Source: Lachnospiraceae bacterium
Lineage (GTDB): Bacteria; Bacillota; Clostridia; Lachnospirales; Lachnospiraceae
DNA: 50,205 bases
Assembly: GCA_017539565.1 (NCBI GenBank)
Contig: JAFYCS010000020.1
Location: forward strand, 1-50,205
Reading direction: 5' to 3'
The position numbers and the translations under genes were made by a program. Numbering within the stretch: position 1 is the first letter of the stretch; every line of letters begins with the position of its first letter. Below the pieces are notes generated by a model. The model worked only from the letters and a program-made list of their open reading frames with translations. It ran no database searches and was not told the DNA's origin. Shown piece after piece: positions 34,489-43,222 of this stretch.

Positions 34489-35448
34489 TTGGCAAAATTA
34501 GAAAAGTACGACAAGATATACGTAGCAGGACACAGAGGTCTTGTAGGCAGTGCGATAGTCCGTGCCCTTAACCGTAAGGGCTATGAGCATATCGTAGGAC
34601 GTACGCATACGGAACTGGATCTTACCGAACAGTCTGATGTCCGTGCTTTCTTTGAAGTTGAGCGTCCCGATGTCGTTGTTCTGGCTGCAGCCAAGGTGGG
34701 TGGCATCAATGCAAATAACACCGCCCCTGCGGAATTCGCATACAGTAATATGCAGATACAGTGCAATGTTATAGAGTGCTGCCACCGCTACATGGTTAAG
34801 AAGCTGCTGTTTCTTGGAAGCACCTGCATATATCCCCGTATGGCTCCCCAGCCCATACCTGAGAATGCGCTGCTTACCGGTCCTTTAGAGGTTACAAATG
34901 AAGCATACGCCATTGCCAAGATAGCCGGACTTGAGATGTGCAAATTCTATAAGAGACAGTACGGTAACGACTTTATAAGCTGTATGCCCACCAATCTGTA
35001 CGGACCTCATGACAATTATGAACTTAAGGGTTCGCATGTTCTTCCTGCGATGATAAGAAAGTTCCATGAAGCAAAGATGAGTGCCGCACCTTTTGTTGAG
35101 ATGTGGGGTACGGGCTCACCCTTAAGAGAGTTCCTTTATGTAGATGATATGGCTGATGCCTGTGTATACCTGCTGGAAAACTATTCCGGTGAGGAGCATG
35201 TCAACATCGGTACCGGAAAAGAGATATCCATCAGGGATCTGGCATTCCTGGTAAAGCGTATAGTCGGATATACGGGCGAGATCCGCTGGAATACCCAGAT
35301 GCCCGACGGTACTCCCAGAAAACTTACGGATGTTACCAAGCTGCATAAGCTGGGCTTCTATCATAAGGTAGAGCTGGAAGAGGGTATCAGGCTGGCCTAT
35401 GACTGGTTTAAGGAGAATATCGATACGGCCAGGATGGGAGCGCGATGA
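34489..35448 (+). CDS. fcl: GDP-L-fucose synthase
   Basis: The 319-residue epimerase/reductase converts GDP-4-keto-6-deoxymannose to GDP-L-fucose. Residues 14-22 GHRGLVGSA form the NADP site, LGSTCIYP holds the catalytic serine and YAIAKIAG holds Tyr140 and Lys144. Length matches the family. The start is a TTG nine bases after AGGAGG; an in-frame ATG at 34414 would add a non-homologous tail covering the divergent promoter. The partner gmd is not in the window. A GT2 gene overlaps its end by four bases. Confidence 0.94.
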   Translation: MAKLEKYDKIYVAGHRGLVGSAIVRALNRKGYEHIVGRTHTELDLTEQSDVRAFFEVERPDVVVLAAAKVGGINANNTAPAEFAYSNMQIQCNVIECCHRYMVKKLLFLGSTCIYPRMAPQPIPENALLTGPLEVTNEAYAIAKIAGLEMCKFYKRQYGNDFISCMPTNLYGPHDNYELKGSHVLPAMIRKFHEAKMSAAPFVEMWGTGSPLREFLYVDDMADACVYLLENYSGEEHVNIGTGKEISIRDLAFLVKRIVGYTGEIRWNTQMPDGTPRKLTDVTKLHKLGFYHKVELEEGIRLAYDWFKENIDTARMGAR

Positions 35449-36200
35449 ATCAGCCACCGGTAAGTATTGTAATGCCGGTACATAATGCTGAAGCTGTTCT
35501 TGAGGAGACAGTCAGAAGTGTCCTTGAGCAGAGCTTTGTGGATTATGAACTGATAATGGTTGAGGATAATTCAAGTGACGGCAGCCTGCGTCTTATGCGC
35601 AGGCTTGCTGAAGAAGATAAGCGCATACGCGTACTTGTTAACGACGGAGAACACGGTGCGGCGCATGCGCGCAATATGGGAATAAAAGCGGCCGCGGGCC
35701 GTTATCTCACATATCTTGACGCGGATGATATATGGCGTAAGGATAAGCTTAAAAAGACGCTGCGCTTTATGAAGGAGCGCGGGGCGTCTTTTGTTTTTAC
35801 CGCTTATGAATTCGGAGATGAAAATGCAAAAGGGACAGGCAGGGTCGTACATGTACCGCCGGTGCTGGATTATGCCCATGCCCTTACAAGGACGATAATA
35901 TTTACTTCGACGGTGATGCTGGATCTGGAGAAACTGGGTAAGAAGAAGGTGCTGATGCCTCCGGTCCCCAGCGAGGATACGGCCAGCTGGTGGCGGATCC
36001 TGCGCAGCGGTACCGATGCATACGGACTGGATGAAAACCTGGTGATCTACCGCCGTGCGGGGAAGAGTCTGTCGTCAAATAAAATGGTGGCCGTAAAGCG
36101 CATCTGGTACCTATACAGAAAACAGGCGCGCTTAAGCATTCCGAGGAGCATGCTCTGCATGTTCGGCTGGGGATGGCGGGCCGTGGCCAGGAGGATATGA
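35445..36200 (+). CDS. Family 2 glycosyltransferase
   Basis: The 251-residue GT-A enzyme has the N-terminal [21 protein letters not shown] motif, the VEDNSSDGS nucleotide-binding segment and [12 protein letters not shown] containing the metal-binding DAD. It lacks membrane spans except for weak C-terminal hydrophobicity. It overlaps fcl by ATGA and is followed one base later by pth. It probably transfers a sugar in surface-polysaccharide synthesis; donor and acceptor are unknown. Confidence 0.92.
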   Translation: MNQPPVSIVMPVHNAEAVLEETVRSVLEQSFVDYELIMVEDNSSDGSLRLMRRLAEEDKRIRVLVNDGEHGAAHARNMGIKAAAGRYLTYLDADDIWRKDKLKKTLRFMKERGASFVFTAYEFGDENAKGTGRVVHVPPVLDYAHALTRTIIFTSTVMLDLEKLGKKKVLMPPVPSEDTASWWRILRSGTDAYGLDENLVIYRRAGKSLSSNKMVAVKRIWYLYRKQARLSIPRSMLCMFGWGWRAVARRI

Positions 36201-36201
36201 T

Positions 36202-36762
36202 ATGTATATAATAGCCGGACTTGGTAATCCGGGCAGACAGTATGCGGATACCAGGCACAATGTGGGCTTCATGGCCCTTGATCTGCTGGGGCAGAGACAT
36301 AATATCGGATATCCCGAGGACGGGCATAAGTCTATGTTCGGAAAGGGGAGGATAGGATCGGAGAAGGTGGTGCTGGTCAAGCCGCTTACGTTTATGAACT
36401 TAAGCGGTGAAGCCCTGCTCAGTATCTGTAATTATTATAAGATTGATGTAAGCTCAGAGCTTATCGTTATATATGATGATATCGATCTGGACCCCGGAGT
36501 GTTGCGTATAAGAAAGAGCGGCAGTGCCGGCGGGCATAACGGCATGAAGAATATAGTCAAACTCCTGGGAACCCAGGAATTCATGCGTGTCCGTATAGGA
36601 GTCGGTGCCAAGCCAAAGGGCTGGGATCTGGCAGATTACGTACTGGCACATATGACCGAAGAGGACTTTCCGCCCATCAGGGAAGCAATAGAACACGCGG
36701 CAGATGCTGTGGAACTGATACTCTCCGACGGTATCGATACTGCCATGAACAGGTTCAACTGA
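36202..36762 (+). CDS. pth: Peptidyl-tRNA hydrolase
   Basis: The 186-residue enzyme releases peptides from prematurely dissociated peptidyl-tRNA. It shows the N-terminal AGLGNPGRQY with Asn9, the catalytic His19 in TRHNVGF, YDDIDLDPGVLRIRKSG with the catalytic Asp, and GSAGGHNGMKNI. Length is typical. It starts one base after the GT2 stop. Its place between polysaccharide genes is unusual for an essential translation gene. Confidence 0.96.
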   Translation: MYIIAGLGNPGRQYADTRHNVGFMALDLLGQRHNIGYPEDGHKSMFGKGRIGSEKVVLVKPLTFMNLSGEALLSICNYYKIDVSSELIVIYDDIDLDPGVLRIRKSGSAGGHNGMKNIVKLLGTQEFMRVRIGVGAKPKGWDLADYVLAHMTEEDFPPIREAIEHAADAVELILSDGIDTAMNRFN

Positions 36763-36777
36763 AGGAAGCGGGGAAAG

Positions 36778-36806
36778 GTGACATAATCCCGAATATCTGA
36801 TATAAT
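36778..36806 (+). promoter_or_regulatory. Sigma-A promoter of the polysaccharide operon
   Basis: GTGACA at 36778-36783 and TATAAT at 36801-36806 are 17 bases apart, with TGA making an extended -10. The start of transcription should lie near 36813, about two bases before the ATG at 36815, with no Shine-Dalgarno in between. Confidence 0.8.
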
Positions 36807-36814
36807 AGATTGTT

Positions 36815-38212
36815 ATGAAGAAATTGGAAACTTCCAGAAGGGTGATAATCCTGTTTTTATCTTTCCTGAATCTGGCGGCGCAGGTAACAGGCTTTGCGCT
36901 GTGCTGGTTCTGGTATTATAAACCCTTCTTAAAAGCTACATGGGGCATAGAGTTCTGGGAAAAGGGTGATATCACACTGATCGCAGTTTATCTTGTGATA
37001 TTATTTATGTTCTCACGTATGTATGGCGGTACCCGTGTAGGATATCTGAAAGCCTGGGAGGTATTCTTCTCTCAGATATTCTCGACTCTGATAGCCAATG
37101 TTATGGCATATGCGGTCCTGGCACTGATGGCCACAAAGGTCATTCCGGCCGTGTGGATACTGGCTTTGACCGGTATACAGTTTGTATGGATAGCTCTCTG
37201 GACGGCATCAGCACAGGGTATATACAGGATGCTTTTCCCGCCCAGGAATCTGCTGCTCGTCAGCGGTGAGCGTTCCACCGACGGTATACTCCATAAGTTT
37301 GCCAGCCGTCCCGATAAGTATAATATCTGCAAGTGCATGGATATAGCAGAAGGTGTTCCCGCTATCTGCGAGGAAGTGGAAAAGTCCTATGACGGTCTGG
37401 TGCTCTGGGATATTCCCACCAAGGACAGGAACATGCTGCTTAAGTATTGTTACGCCAGATCCCTGCGCGTTTATATCATGCCCAAGATCCCCGATGTGCT
37501 GGTAAAGGGCACGGAGGAGCTTCACATCTTCGATACCCCCATATATCTTATACGTGAATATGCCCTTACGGTAGAGCAGAGGGCGGCCAAGCGTATCATA
37601 GATATCGTGTGTTCATTTATACTGCTTATACTGACTTCACCCTTTATGCTGCTGGTAGCTATCGCCGTGAAGCTTTATGACGGCGGTCCGGTGCTTTATA
37701 AGCAGGTAAGATGTACCCTGGGGGGAAAGGAGTTTAAGATACTTAAGTTCCGCAGTATGAGGGTGGATGCTGAAAAGGACGGCGTTGCCAGACTGGCGGC
37801 AAAGAAAGATGACCGTATCACTCCCGTAGGCCGCTTTATAAGGGCATGCAGGCTTGATGAGCTTCCCCAGCTCTGGAACATCTTTAAGGGGGAGATGAGC
37901 TTTATAGGCCCCAGGCCGGAGCGTCCCCAGCTGATAAAGGAATATGAAAAGGAGATGCCGGAATTTGTATTCCGCATGAAGGTAAAGGCCGGACTTGCCG
38001 GGTATGCCCAGGTGTACGGCAAGTACAATACCACTCCTTATGATAAGCTCAAGCTGGATCTGACTTATATCGAGAATTATTCGGTATGGCTGGATCTTAA
38101 GCTTATGCTGCTCACATTAAAGATATTATTCAAGCCGGATGCAACGGAAGGTGTTGAGAATGAAAGTAAAGCATCCGAGGCTGCTAAAGAGGTGGATAAG
38201 AGTGAAGGATGA
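36815..38212 (+). CDS. Polyprenyl-phosphate sugar-1-phosphate transferase (polysaccharide-initiating)
   Basis: The 465-residue membrane enzyme is of the WbaP/CpsE type that links the first sugar to the lipid carrier. Four to five N-terminal helices and a Rossmann-like middle domain precede the catalytic domain from about residue 250. There RIIDIVCSFILLILTSPFML is the membrane hairpin, followed by KILKFRSMRVDAEK, LDELPQLWNIFKGEMSFIGP and RPERPQL, all hallmark motifs. It is the first gene behind a promoter and sets the first sugar (often Glc-1-P or Gal-1-P, not determinable here). It ends with an acidic low-complexity tail overlapping the chain-length gene. Confidence 0.95.
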   Translation: MKKLETSRRVIILFLSFLNLAAQVTGFALCWFWYYKPFLKATWGIEFWEKGDITLIAVYLVILFMFSRMYGGTRVGYLKAWEVFFSQIFSTLIANVMAYAVLALMATKVIPAVWILALTGIQFVWIALWTASAQGIYRMLFPPRNLLLVSGERSTDGILHKFASRPDKYNICKCMDIAEGVPAICEEVEKSYDGLVLWDIPTKDRNMLLKYCYARSLRVYIMPKIPDVLVKGTEELHIFDTPIYLIREYALTVEQRAAKRIIDIVCSFILLILTSPFMLLVAIAVKLYDGGPVLYKQVRCTLGGKEFKILKFRSMRVDAEKDGVARLAAKKDDRITPVGRFIRACRLDELPQLWNIFKGEMSFIGPRPERPQLIKEYEKEMPEFVFRMKVKAGLAGYAQVYGKYNTTPYDKLKLDLTYIENYSVWLDLKLMLLTLKILFKPDATEGVENESKASEAAKEVDKSEG

Positions 38213-39206
38213 ATTTGCAGACAGAGGTTTTGATCTGAGACGTTTTCTGATGCTTGCCGTGCGCAGGCTTTGGATCGTTATACTGGGAGCGGTCACAGGA
38301 GCGCTGCTTTTCGGCGTTTTCAGCTATGTTAAGCAGATCATATATGCTCCAGAACCGATATACCGTAATGACAGTCTTTATCATATAACATTCACCCAGG
38401 AGGAGGCAAAGGATTACTATAACGATTATACCTGGAACGATGTGCTGGATACTGATGCCATTGCAGGGATTGCGTCGGAATTTATGAAAGACACCGATAA
38501 GAACTATATAGCGGCATCCACCACGGTACCCACCATGTCGGATATAAGCCTGTTCCATGTGTATGTTGATGATCCCGATCCGCAGAAGGCCGATGATATA
38601 CAGACTGCCCTGAGCCTTGCGCTCAGTATATTTCCCCAGTATATATCCGGTATGGATAGCATAGAAGTCATGGACAGGGGATCGGCGCAGCTGCTTATCC
38701 GGAATACAACTATAGTACGCTGGACAGTGGCAGGTGCCATCATAGGCGTGCTGGCTTCACTGTTCATACTGGCATATGTTTATATCATGGATGATACCGT
38801 AAGGATAGCGGAAGATATCAGGACGGCAGGCGGACGCTGCCTTGGGGTGCTGTTTAAGGATAAGGAGAGCCCCCGTGAAGAAGAGAGGCTTAAGGAAGCA
38901 TTAAATGAGGCATTCTCAAAAGCCGGAGAGATAAGGATGATAGATCCGGCAGGCACTGCAGTCAGCGCTGAAACAGCAGGCAGGATCAGGGCTATGCTGC
39001 CGGATACCATTGAGTTCAATACGGGAAACAAAGATGCACGGGTGCTTCTGTGTGTTGCTGCAGGCAGTATATCGATCTCGGAGCTTAAGCGTTTTACTTC
39101 CGAAGGCAATACGGATATCGTTTTCTGTGATGCACCCTATAAGCTGCACAGGATATATTATTTTTATGCGAACCGCAGGGAAAAGCCGGTTAAACCGGAG
39201 GAGTGA
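38202..39206 (+). CDS. Wzz-type polysaccharide chain-length/co-polymerase protein
   Basis: The 334-residue product has two membrane helices (RLWIVILGAVTGALLFGVFS near the N-terminus and WTVAGAIIGVLASLFILAYV near residue 190) enclosing an extracytoplasmic domain, the Wzz/YveK plan. The following cytoplasmic part (GGRCLGVLFKDKES, then a 100-residue alpha/beta stretch) looks like a remnant of a BY-kinase domain without a Walker A. The GTG start at 38202 follows AGAGGTGG and gives an 11-base overlap with the preceding gene. The longer frame from 38139 is the shadow of that gene's tail and is less likely. Confidence 0.85.
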   Translation: MKDEFADRGFDLRRFLMLAVRRLWIVILGAVTGALLFGVFSYVKQIIYAPEPIYRNDSLYHITFTQEEAKDYYNDYTWNDVLDTDAIAGIASEFMKDTDKNYIAASTTVPTMSDISLFHVYVDDPDPQKADDIQTALSLALSIFPQYISGMDSIEVMDRGSAQLLIRNTTIVRWTVAGAIIGVLASLFILAYVYIMDDTVRIAEDIRTAGGRCLGVLFKDKESPREEERLKEALNEAFSKAGEIRMIDPAGTAVSAETAGRIRAMLPDTIEFNTGNKDARVLLCVAAGSISISELKRFTSEGNTDIVFCDAPYKLHRIYYFYANRREKPVKPEE

Positions 39207-39241
39207 TGTATCCCGGAGGATCAGTGTAAAGGAGCCGAATA

Positions 39242-40033
39242 ATGAGATTATGCGTGCTTGTATCCGCACTTGAAAAAAAAGTTTCAGATATGCCCCGTAA
39301 CATGGGGCTTAAGAGTGATGCAGTGATAGTGAACCAGTGTGGCGAGGACAGCAGTACGGAGCTTTCCTACGAAGGGAAAAAGATACTGGTATTAAACCGC
39401 AGCGAACGCGGTGTGGGTAAAAGCCGTAATCTTGCCCTGGATAATGCCTGGGGAGATGTCGTGCTGTTCTCGGATGATGACATATGCTATGAGGAAGATT
39501 ATGCAGCCCGTATAATACAGGCTTTCAGAAGACGGCCTGCAGCGGATATACTGCTTTTTAACGTGAGGGTAAATCCCGACAGGCGTACATATTGGAATGA
39601 AAAAAACAGGAAAGTGCATTGGTATAACTGCGGACGCTATCCTACCTTTTGCGCGGCAGCAAAACTCGACAGACTGAAGGAAAGCGGAGTAAGGTTTTCT
39701 CCGCTGTTCGGAGGCGGGGCACCATACAGTAACGGTGAGGACAGCCTCTTCTTTATGGACTGCATCAAAAAGGGGCTTAAGATATATACTGTGACTTCTG
39801 TGATAGGTACAGAGCGCAGCCGTAAGTCCACATGGTTTAAAGGCTATGATGAAAAGTTCTTCTATGACAGGGGAGTGCTTTTCCATTTTCTCTACGGAAA
39901 ATGGGCCAGACTCTGGGCACTTCGTTTTGCAATAGTAAAAAGAAAGATAATGTGTAAGGATATAAAACCTGCCAGAGCATATAAACTCATGGATCAAGGC
40001 ATCGAAAAAGGAAAGAGCTTATGCAGGGAATGA
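39242..40033 (+). CDS. Family 2-like glycosyltransferase
   Basis: The 263-residue product has a variant GT2 N-terminus (MRLCVLVSALEKK, then NRSERGVGKSRNLALDNA) and a metal motif FSDDDICYEEDY. The middle holds a GGGAPYSNGEDSLFFMDC segment, matching the acceptor-side ED motif of GT-A enzymes. The usual SIIIPxYN opening is replaced, so it is a divergent member. AAGGAG precedes the ATG. It overlaps the next gene by 13 bases. Confidence 0.85.
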   Translation: MRLCVLVSALEKKVSDMPRNMGLKSDAVIVNQCGEDSSTELSYEGKKILVLNRSERGVGKSRNLALDNAWGDVVLFSDDDICYEEDYAARIIQAFRRRPAADILLFNVRVNPDRRTYWNEKNRKVHWYNCGRYPTFCAAAKLDRLKESGVRFSPLFGGGAPYSNGEDSLFFMDCIKKGLKIYTVTSVIGTERSRKSTWFKGYDEKFFYDRGVLFHFLYGKWARLWALRFAIVKRKIMCKDIKPARAYKLMDQGIEKGKSLCRE

Positions 40034-41136
40034 TGCTGTATACAATGCTGCTGGCCATAGGTACTGCGGTAGCGGCATATATATCACCACGCATGGTCAC
40101 GGAGAGGGGAACACGCAGGGAGGCGGTGAACAGGCTGCTTTTACTGCTTTTGTTTGCGATGCTTTTTATTCCGTCAGCACTCCGCCTTTATACGGGCAAT
40201 GATTATTATACTTATATCGAACACTTTCACGATGTCAGGTGCGGGCATTACGTGGTCACGGAGCCCGGTTTCAATATACTTGTAAAACTTGTTTATGCGG
40301 CATTAGGCGGGGAGTACTTCCTGGTGATCTTTGCGATATTCGCTTTTTTTACCGTACTCTTTTTCTTAAAAGCCTTATACCGGCAGAGCAGTAACCTTGC
40401 TGTTTCCTTTTTCCTGTTCCTGGCTCTTGGATTGTATTTCCAGAGCTACAATTCTGTCAGGTATTATCTTGCGCTTGCCATAGGCTTTTATTCCCTGGAC
40501 TTTGTATGGCGGAAGCAGTGGGGCAAATTTGTGATAACTGTACTGGCTGCGGCACTGTTTCATAAGACAGCGCTTGTTATGCTCCTGCTGTATCCTGCTT
40601 CGCGCATAGAGTGGAAGAAATGGTATGCTGCTGTTCTCGCTGTGCTTGGCATAAGCGGACTGGTATTTAAAGATCTGTATATGAAAGTATTTATTATACT
40701 TTATCCTTCGTACGTTAACGAGGAGGAATACTTAAACGGCGATTACTTCAGTATAGTCAATATCGCGCGCTGCCTTGCGGTGATAGGACTTTTCATAATA
40801 GTAATGCAGTTTGAAAAGAAGGCACTTTCGGAACGCCCTGTGGCCAATATGTATCTAAAGATGAACATACTGGCACTTTTATTGTACAGTTGTTTTTCCT
40901 TCGTGCCTTTTGTTTCACGCATAGGATATTATCTGAATGTAAGCCAGATCCTTCTGGTACCTGAGCTACTGTGCTGTCTTAAGGGAAAACAGAAGACCGT
41001 TTTCACGGGGGCGTTGATCCTGGCGGGGATATTATACTTTGTGGCTTTTCTGTATAAGGCCGATGATATGTTGATAAAGATACTTCCATACACTACATGG
41101 TTATCTGTACCCGACGGTATGGTGCCGGTATTCTGA
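40021..41136 (+). CDS. EpsG-like polysaccharide polymerase
   Basis: The 371-residue polytopic protein has about ten hydrophobic spans. The segment YTGNDYYTYIEHFHDV followed by EPGFNILVKLVYAALGGEYF is characteristic of the EpsG family, where a conserved D/Y-rich loop follows the second span. EpsG proteins are thought to polymerise lipid-linked repeat units outside the membrane. Starts at 40021, 40030 and 40033 are all possible; the last two would give the usual short overlap with the upstream stop. Confidence 0.86.
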   Translation: MQGMMLYTMLLAIGTAVAAYISPRMVTERGTRREAVNRLLLLLLFAMLFIPSALRLYTGNDYYTYIEHFHDVRCGHYVVTEPGFNILVKLVYAALGGEYFLVIFAIFAFFTVLFFLKALYRQSSNLAVSFFLFLALGLYFQSYNSVRYYLALAIGFYSLDFVWRKQWGKFVITVLAAALFHKTALVMLLLYPASRIEWKKWYAAVLAVLGISGLVFKDLYMKVFIILYPSYVNEEEYLNGDYFSIVNIARCLAVIGLFIIVMQFEKKALSERPVANMYLKMNILALLLYSCFSFVPFVSRIGYYLNVSQILLVPELLCCLKGKQKTVFTGALILAGILYFVAFLYKADDMLIKILPYTTWLSVPDGMVPVF

Positions 41137-41152
41137 ACAGGAGGTAAGGGGG

Positions 41153-41944
41153 TTGCGTTTCAGTATAGTTGTGGTGAGCCTGAATGCAGGCGAAGAATTA
41201 AAAAAGACTGTAGAGAGTGTTCTTGCCCAGACTTACAGTGATTATGAGATCATAGTAAAGGACGGCGGTTCGACGGACGGTTCTCTTGAGGCACTGCCGG
41301 GAGACAGGCATGTTAAGCTTACGAAGCGTGCTGATAAAGGCATTTATGATGCCATGAACCAGGCTGTCGGCAGAGTAAGAGGCGATTATATTCTTTTCTT
41401 AAACTGCGGGGATTACCTTGCGGATAACAAAGTGCTGGCCAGGGTGGCTAAAGCAGCTGCATTTTCTGGTGCGGATATATTATACGGGGATCTCTACCGC
41501 AGACAGCAGGACAGTGTGGATATATCACCGGGAAAGATAACGGACTTTGTATGTTACCGGAATATCCCCTGTCACCAGGTATGTTTTTATTCCAGGAGAC
41601 TTTTTACGGCCAGGGCCTATCTGACCAGATATAAGGTGCGTGCGGATTACGAGCATTTCCTGCACTGTGTGTATAACGAGAATGCAAAGTGTTATCACGT
41701 ACCGGTGACTGTATGCTCTTATCAGGGCGGAGGCTTTTCCGAAACAGAAGAGCATAAGTCGGAAGCTGCCATAGAGCATAAGGAGATAACGGAGCATTAC
41801 CTGGGCAAAAAAGTGCTTATTTACCGGTTTATAATGATCATAACGCTTCAGCCGCTGAGGGAGAAGCTGGCGTCAGATCCCAGATTTTCCGGTATATATC
41901 ATAAGATTAAAGGCCTTATATACGGTAAGAAGGCCGGGGGTTGA
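41153..41944 (+). CDS. Family 2 glycosyltransferase
   Basis: The 263-residue GT-A enzyme opens with FSIVVVSLNAGEELKKTVES and has the nucleotide segment KDGGSTDGS, then ADKGIYDAMNQAVGRVRGDY and FLNCGDYL as metal site (the DxD is weak here). These are typical of WcaA/EpsE-like transferases. It starts at a TTG eight bases after AGGAGG. No membrane span. Probably adds one sugar of the repeat unit. Confidence 0.92.
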   Translation: MRFSIVVVSLNAGEELKKTVESVLAQTYSDYEIIVKDGGSTDGSLEALPGDRHVKLTKRADKGIYDAMNQAVGRVRGDYILFLNCGDYLADNKVLARVAKAAAFSGADILYGDLYRRQQDSVDISPGKITDFVCYRNIPCHQVCFYSRRLFTARAYLTRYKVRADYEHFLHCVYNENAKCYHVPVTVCSYQGGGFSETEEHKSEAAIEHKEITEHYLGKKVLIYRFIMIITLQPLREKLASDPRFSGIYHKIKGLIYGKKAGG

Positions 41945-41950
41945 TGATAC

Positions 41951-43222
41951 ATGAGGGTATTATGGATATGTAACCTGATGCCGCCGATGTTTGCAGAAGC
42001 AGCTAAGATGAAACCTTCTAACAGGGAAGGCTGGGTCACCGGCGCATTGGAGACTTTGGTAAGACATTGCAGGGAAGACGGTATACAGCTGGGAGTGGCT
42101 TTTCCCGTTGCCAATGAGGATAATGCTCACGGGAAAGTTAAAGGCATAGAATACTTCGGCTTTCTGGAGAATACCGCACACCCTGAGGATTATGACACTG
42201 CGCTGGTAGCGGCGATCGGTCTTATATGTGAAGAGTTTCATCCCGATGTCATTCATGTATTTGGAACGGAGTATCCGCATACACTGGCCATGATACGCGT
42301 TTCGGAATGGAAGAAGCGTGCGGTAGTGCATCTGCAGGGGCTGATGCAGCACTGTGCCGACGAGTATTATGCGGGGCTTCCCGATGATGTGATAGAGGAG
42401 GCCACACTCAGGGATGTTATCAGAAAAGACAGTCTCTCGAGGCAGAAGGAAAAGTATGAGATGAGGGCTGTCAATGAAGAACAGGCCCTTATGCTGGCGG
42501 ATAATGCCTGCGGAAGAACGGATTTCGATAAGGCTTTTTTTGCAAGCGTACATCCCGATGCAACATATTATTCTTTGAATGAAAGCCTGCGCTCCTGTTT
42601 TTATGAGGGTGTATGGGATCCGGATCAATGTGAGATACACAGTATCTGCGTTGCCCAGGGGAATCTTCCCTTAAAGGGCGTGCATGTGATGATAGAGGCA
42701 CTGGCCCTGCTTAAGGATAAGTATCCGGATGTGAAGCTTTATATAGCCGGCGAGAACCTGGTGAATGACGGACCCGTCGGAGCATTGCTCCGCAGCAGTT
42801 ACGGCGAATACTTAAGGGCTCTGGTAAAGAAGGATGAGCTGGAAGACAGAGTCCGGTTTATGGGACAGTTAAAAGATACGGAGATAAAGCAGCTGTATCT
42901 TTCTTCGGGACTATTTGTTATGCCGTCGTTTATAGAAAACTCACCCAATTCACTTGGAGAAGCGATGCTTCTGGGAATGCCATGTGTCGCTTCGGAGGTG
43001 GGCGGTATACCGTCAATGGCATCGGAAGAAGAGGTGAGCTTTGTAAAGCCGGGAGATGTACAGGCGCTCGCCGCAGCGGTGGAAGAGCTGTTTGAGGACA
43101 GGGAAAAGGCATTGAGGCTCGCGGCTGCGGCAAGAAAGCGTGCCATACTTACTTATGACAGGGAAGCCAACTATAAGATGCTCAAATGGATGTATGAGAG
43201 CATTATAAAAGATAACTCATGA
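41951..43222 (+). CDS. Family 4 glycosyltransferase (GT-B)
   Basis: The 423-residue product shows a two-domain GT-B pattern. The C-terminal nucleotide-sugar part contains FVMPSFIENSPNSLGEAMLL and GMPCVASEVGGIPSM with the E-x7-E arrangement of GT4 enzymes. The N-terminal half contains PDVIHVFGTEYPHTLAM, an acceptor-side segment also typical. It overlaps the next gene by four bases. Retaining transfer of a sugar within the repeat unit is expected; the sugar is unknown. Confidence 0.93.
   Translation: MRVLWICNLMPPMFAEAAKMKPSNREGWVTGALETLVRHCREDGIQLGVAFPVANEDNAHGKVKGIEYFGFLENTAHPEDYDTALVAAIGLICEEFHPDVIHVFGTEYPHTLAMIRVSEWKKRAVVHLQGLMQHCADEYYAGLPDDVIEEATLRDVIRKDSLSRQKEKYEMRAVNEEQALMLADNACGRTDFDKAFFASVHPDATYYSLNESLRSCFYEGVWDPDQCEIHSICVAQGNLPLKGVHVMIEALALLKDKYPDVKLYIAGENLVNDGPVGALLRSSYGEYLRALVKKDELEDRVRFMGQLKDTEIKQLYLSSGLFVMPSFIENSPNSLGEAMLLGMPCVASEVGGIPSMASEEEVSFVKPGDVQALAAAVEELFEDREKALRLAAAARKRAILTYDREANYKMLKWMYESIIKDNS

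Noticed and set aside
38139-38201. Longer N-terminus for the chain-length protein
   Set aside because: These codons overlap the coding tail of the sugar transferase in another frame and have no ribosome binding site, whereas GTG at 38202 follows AGAGGTGG.
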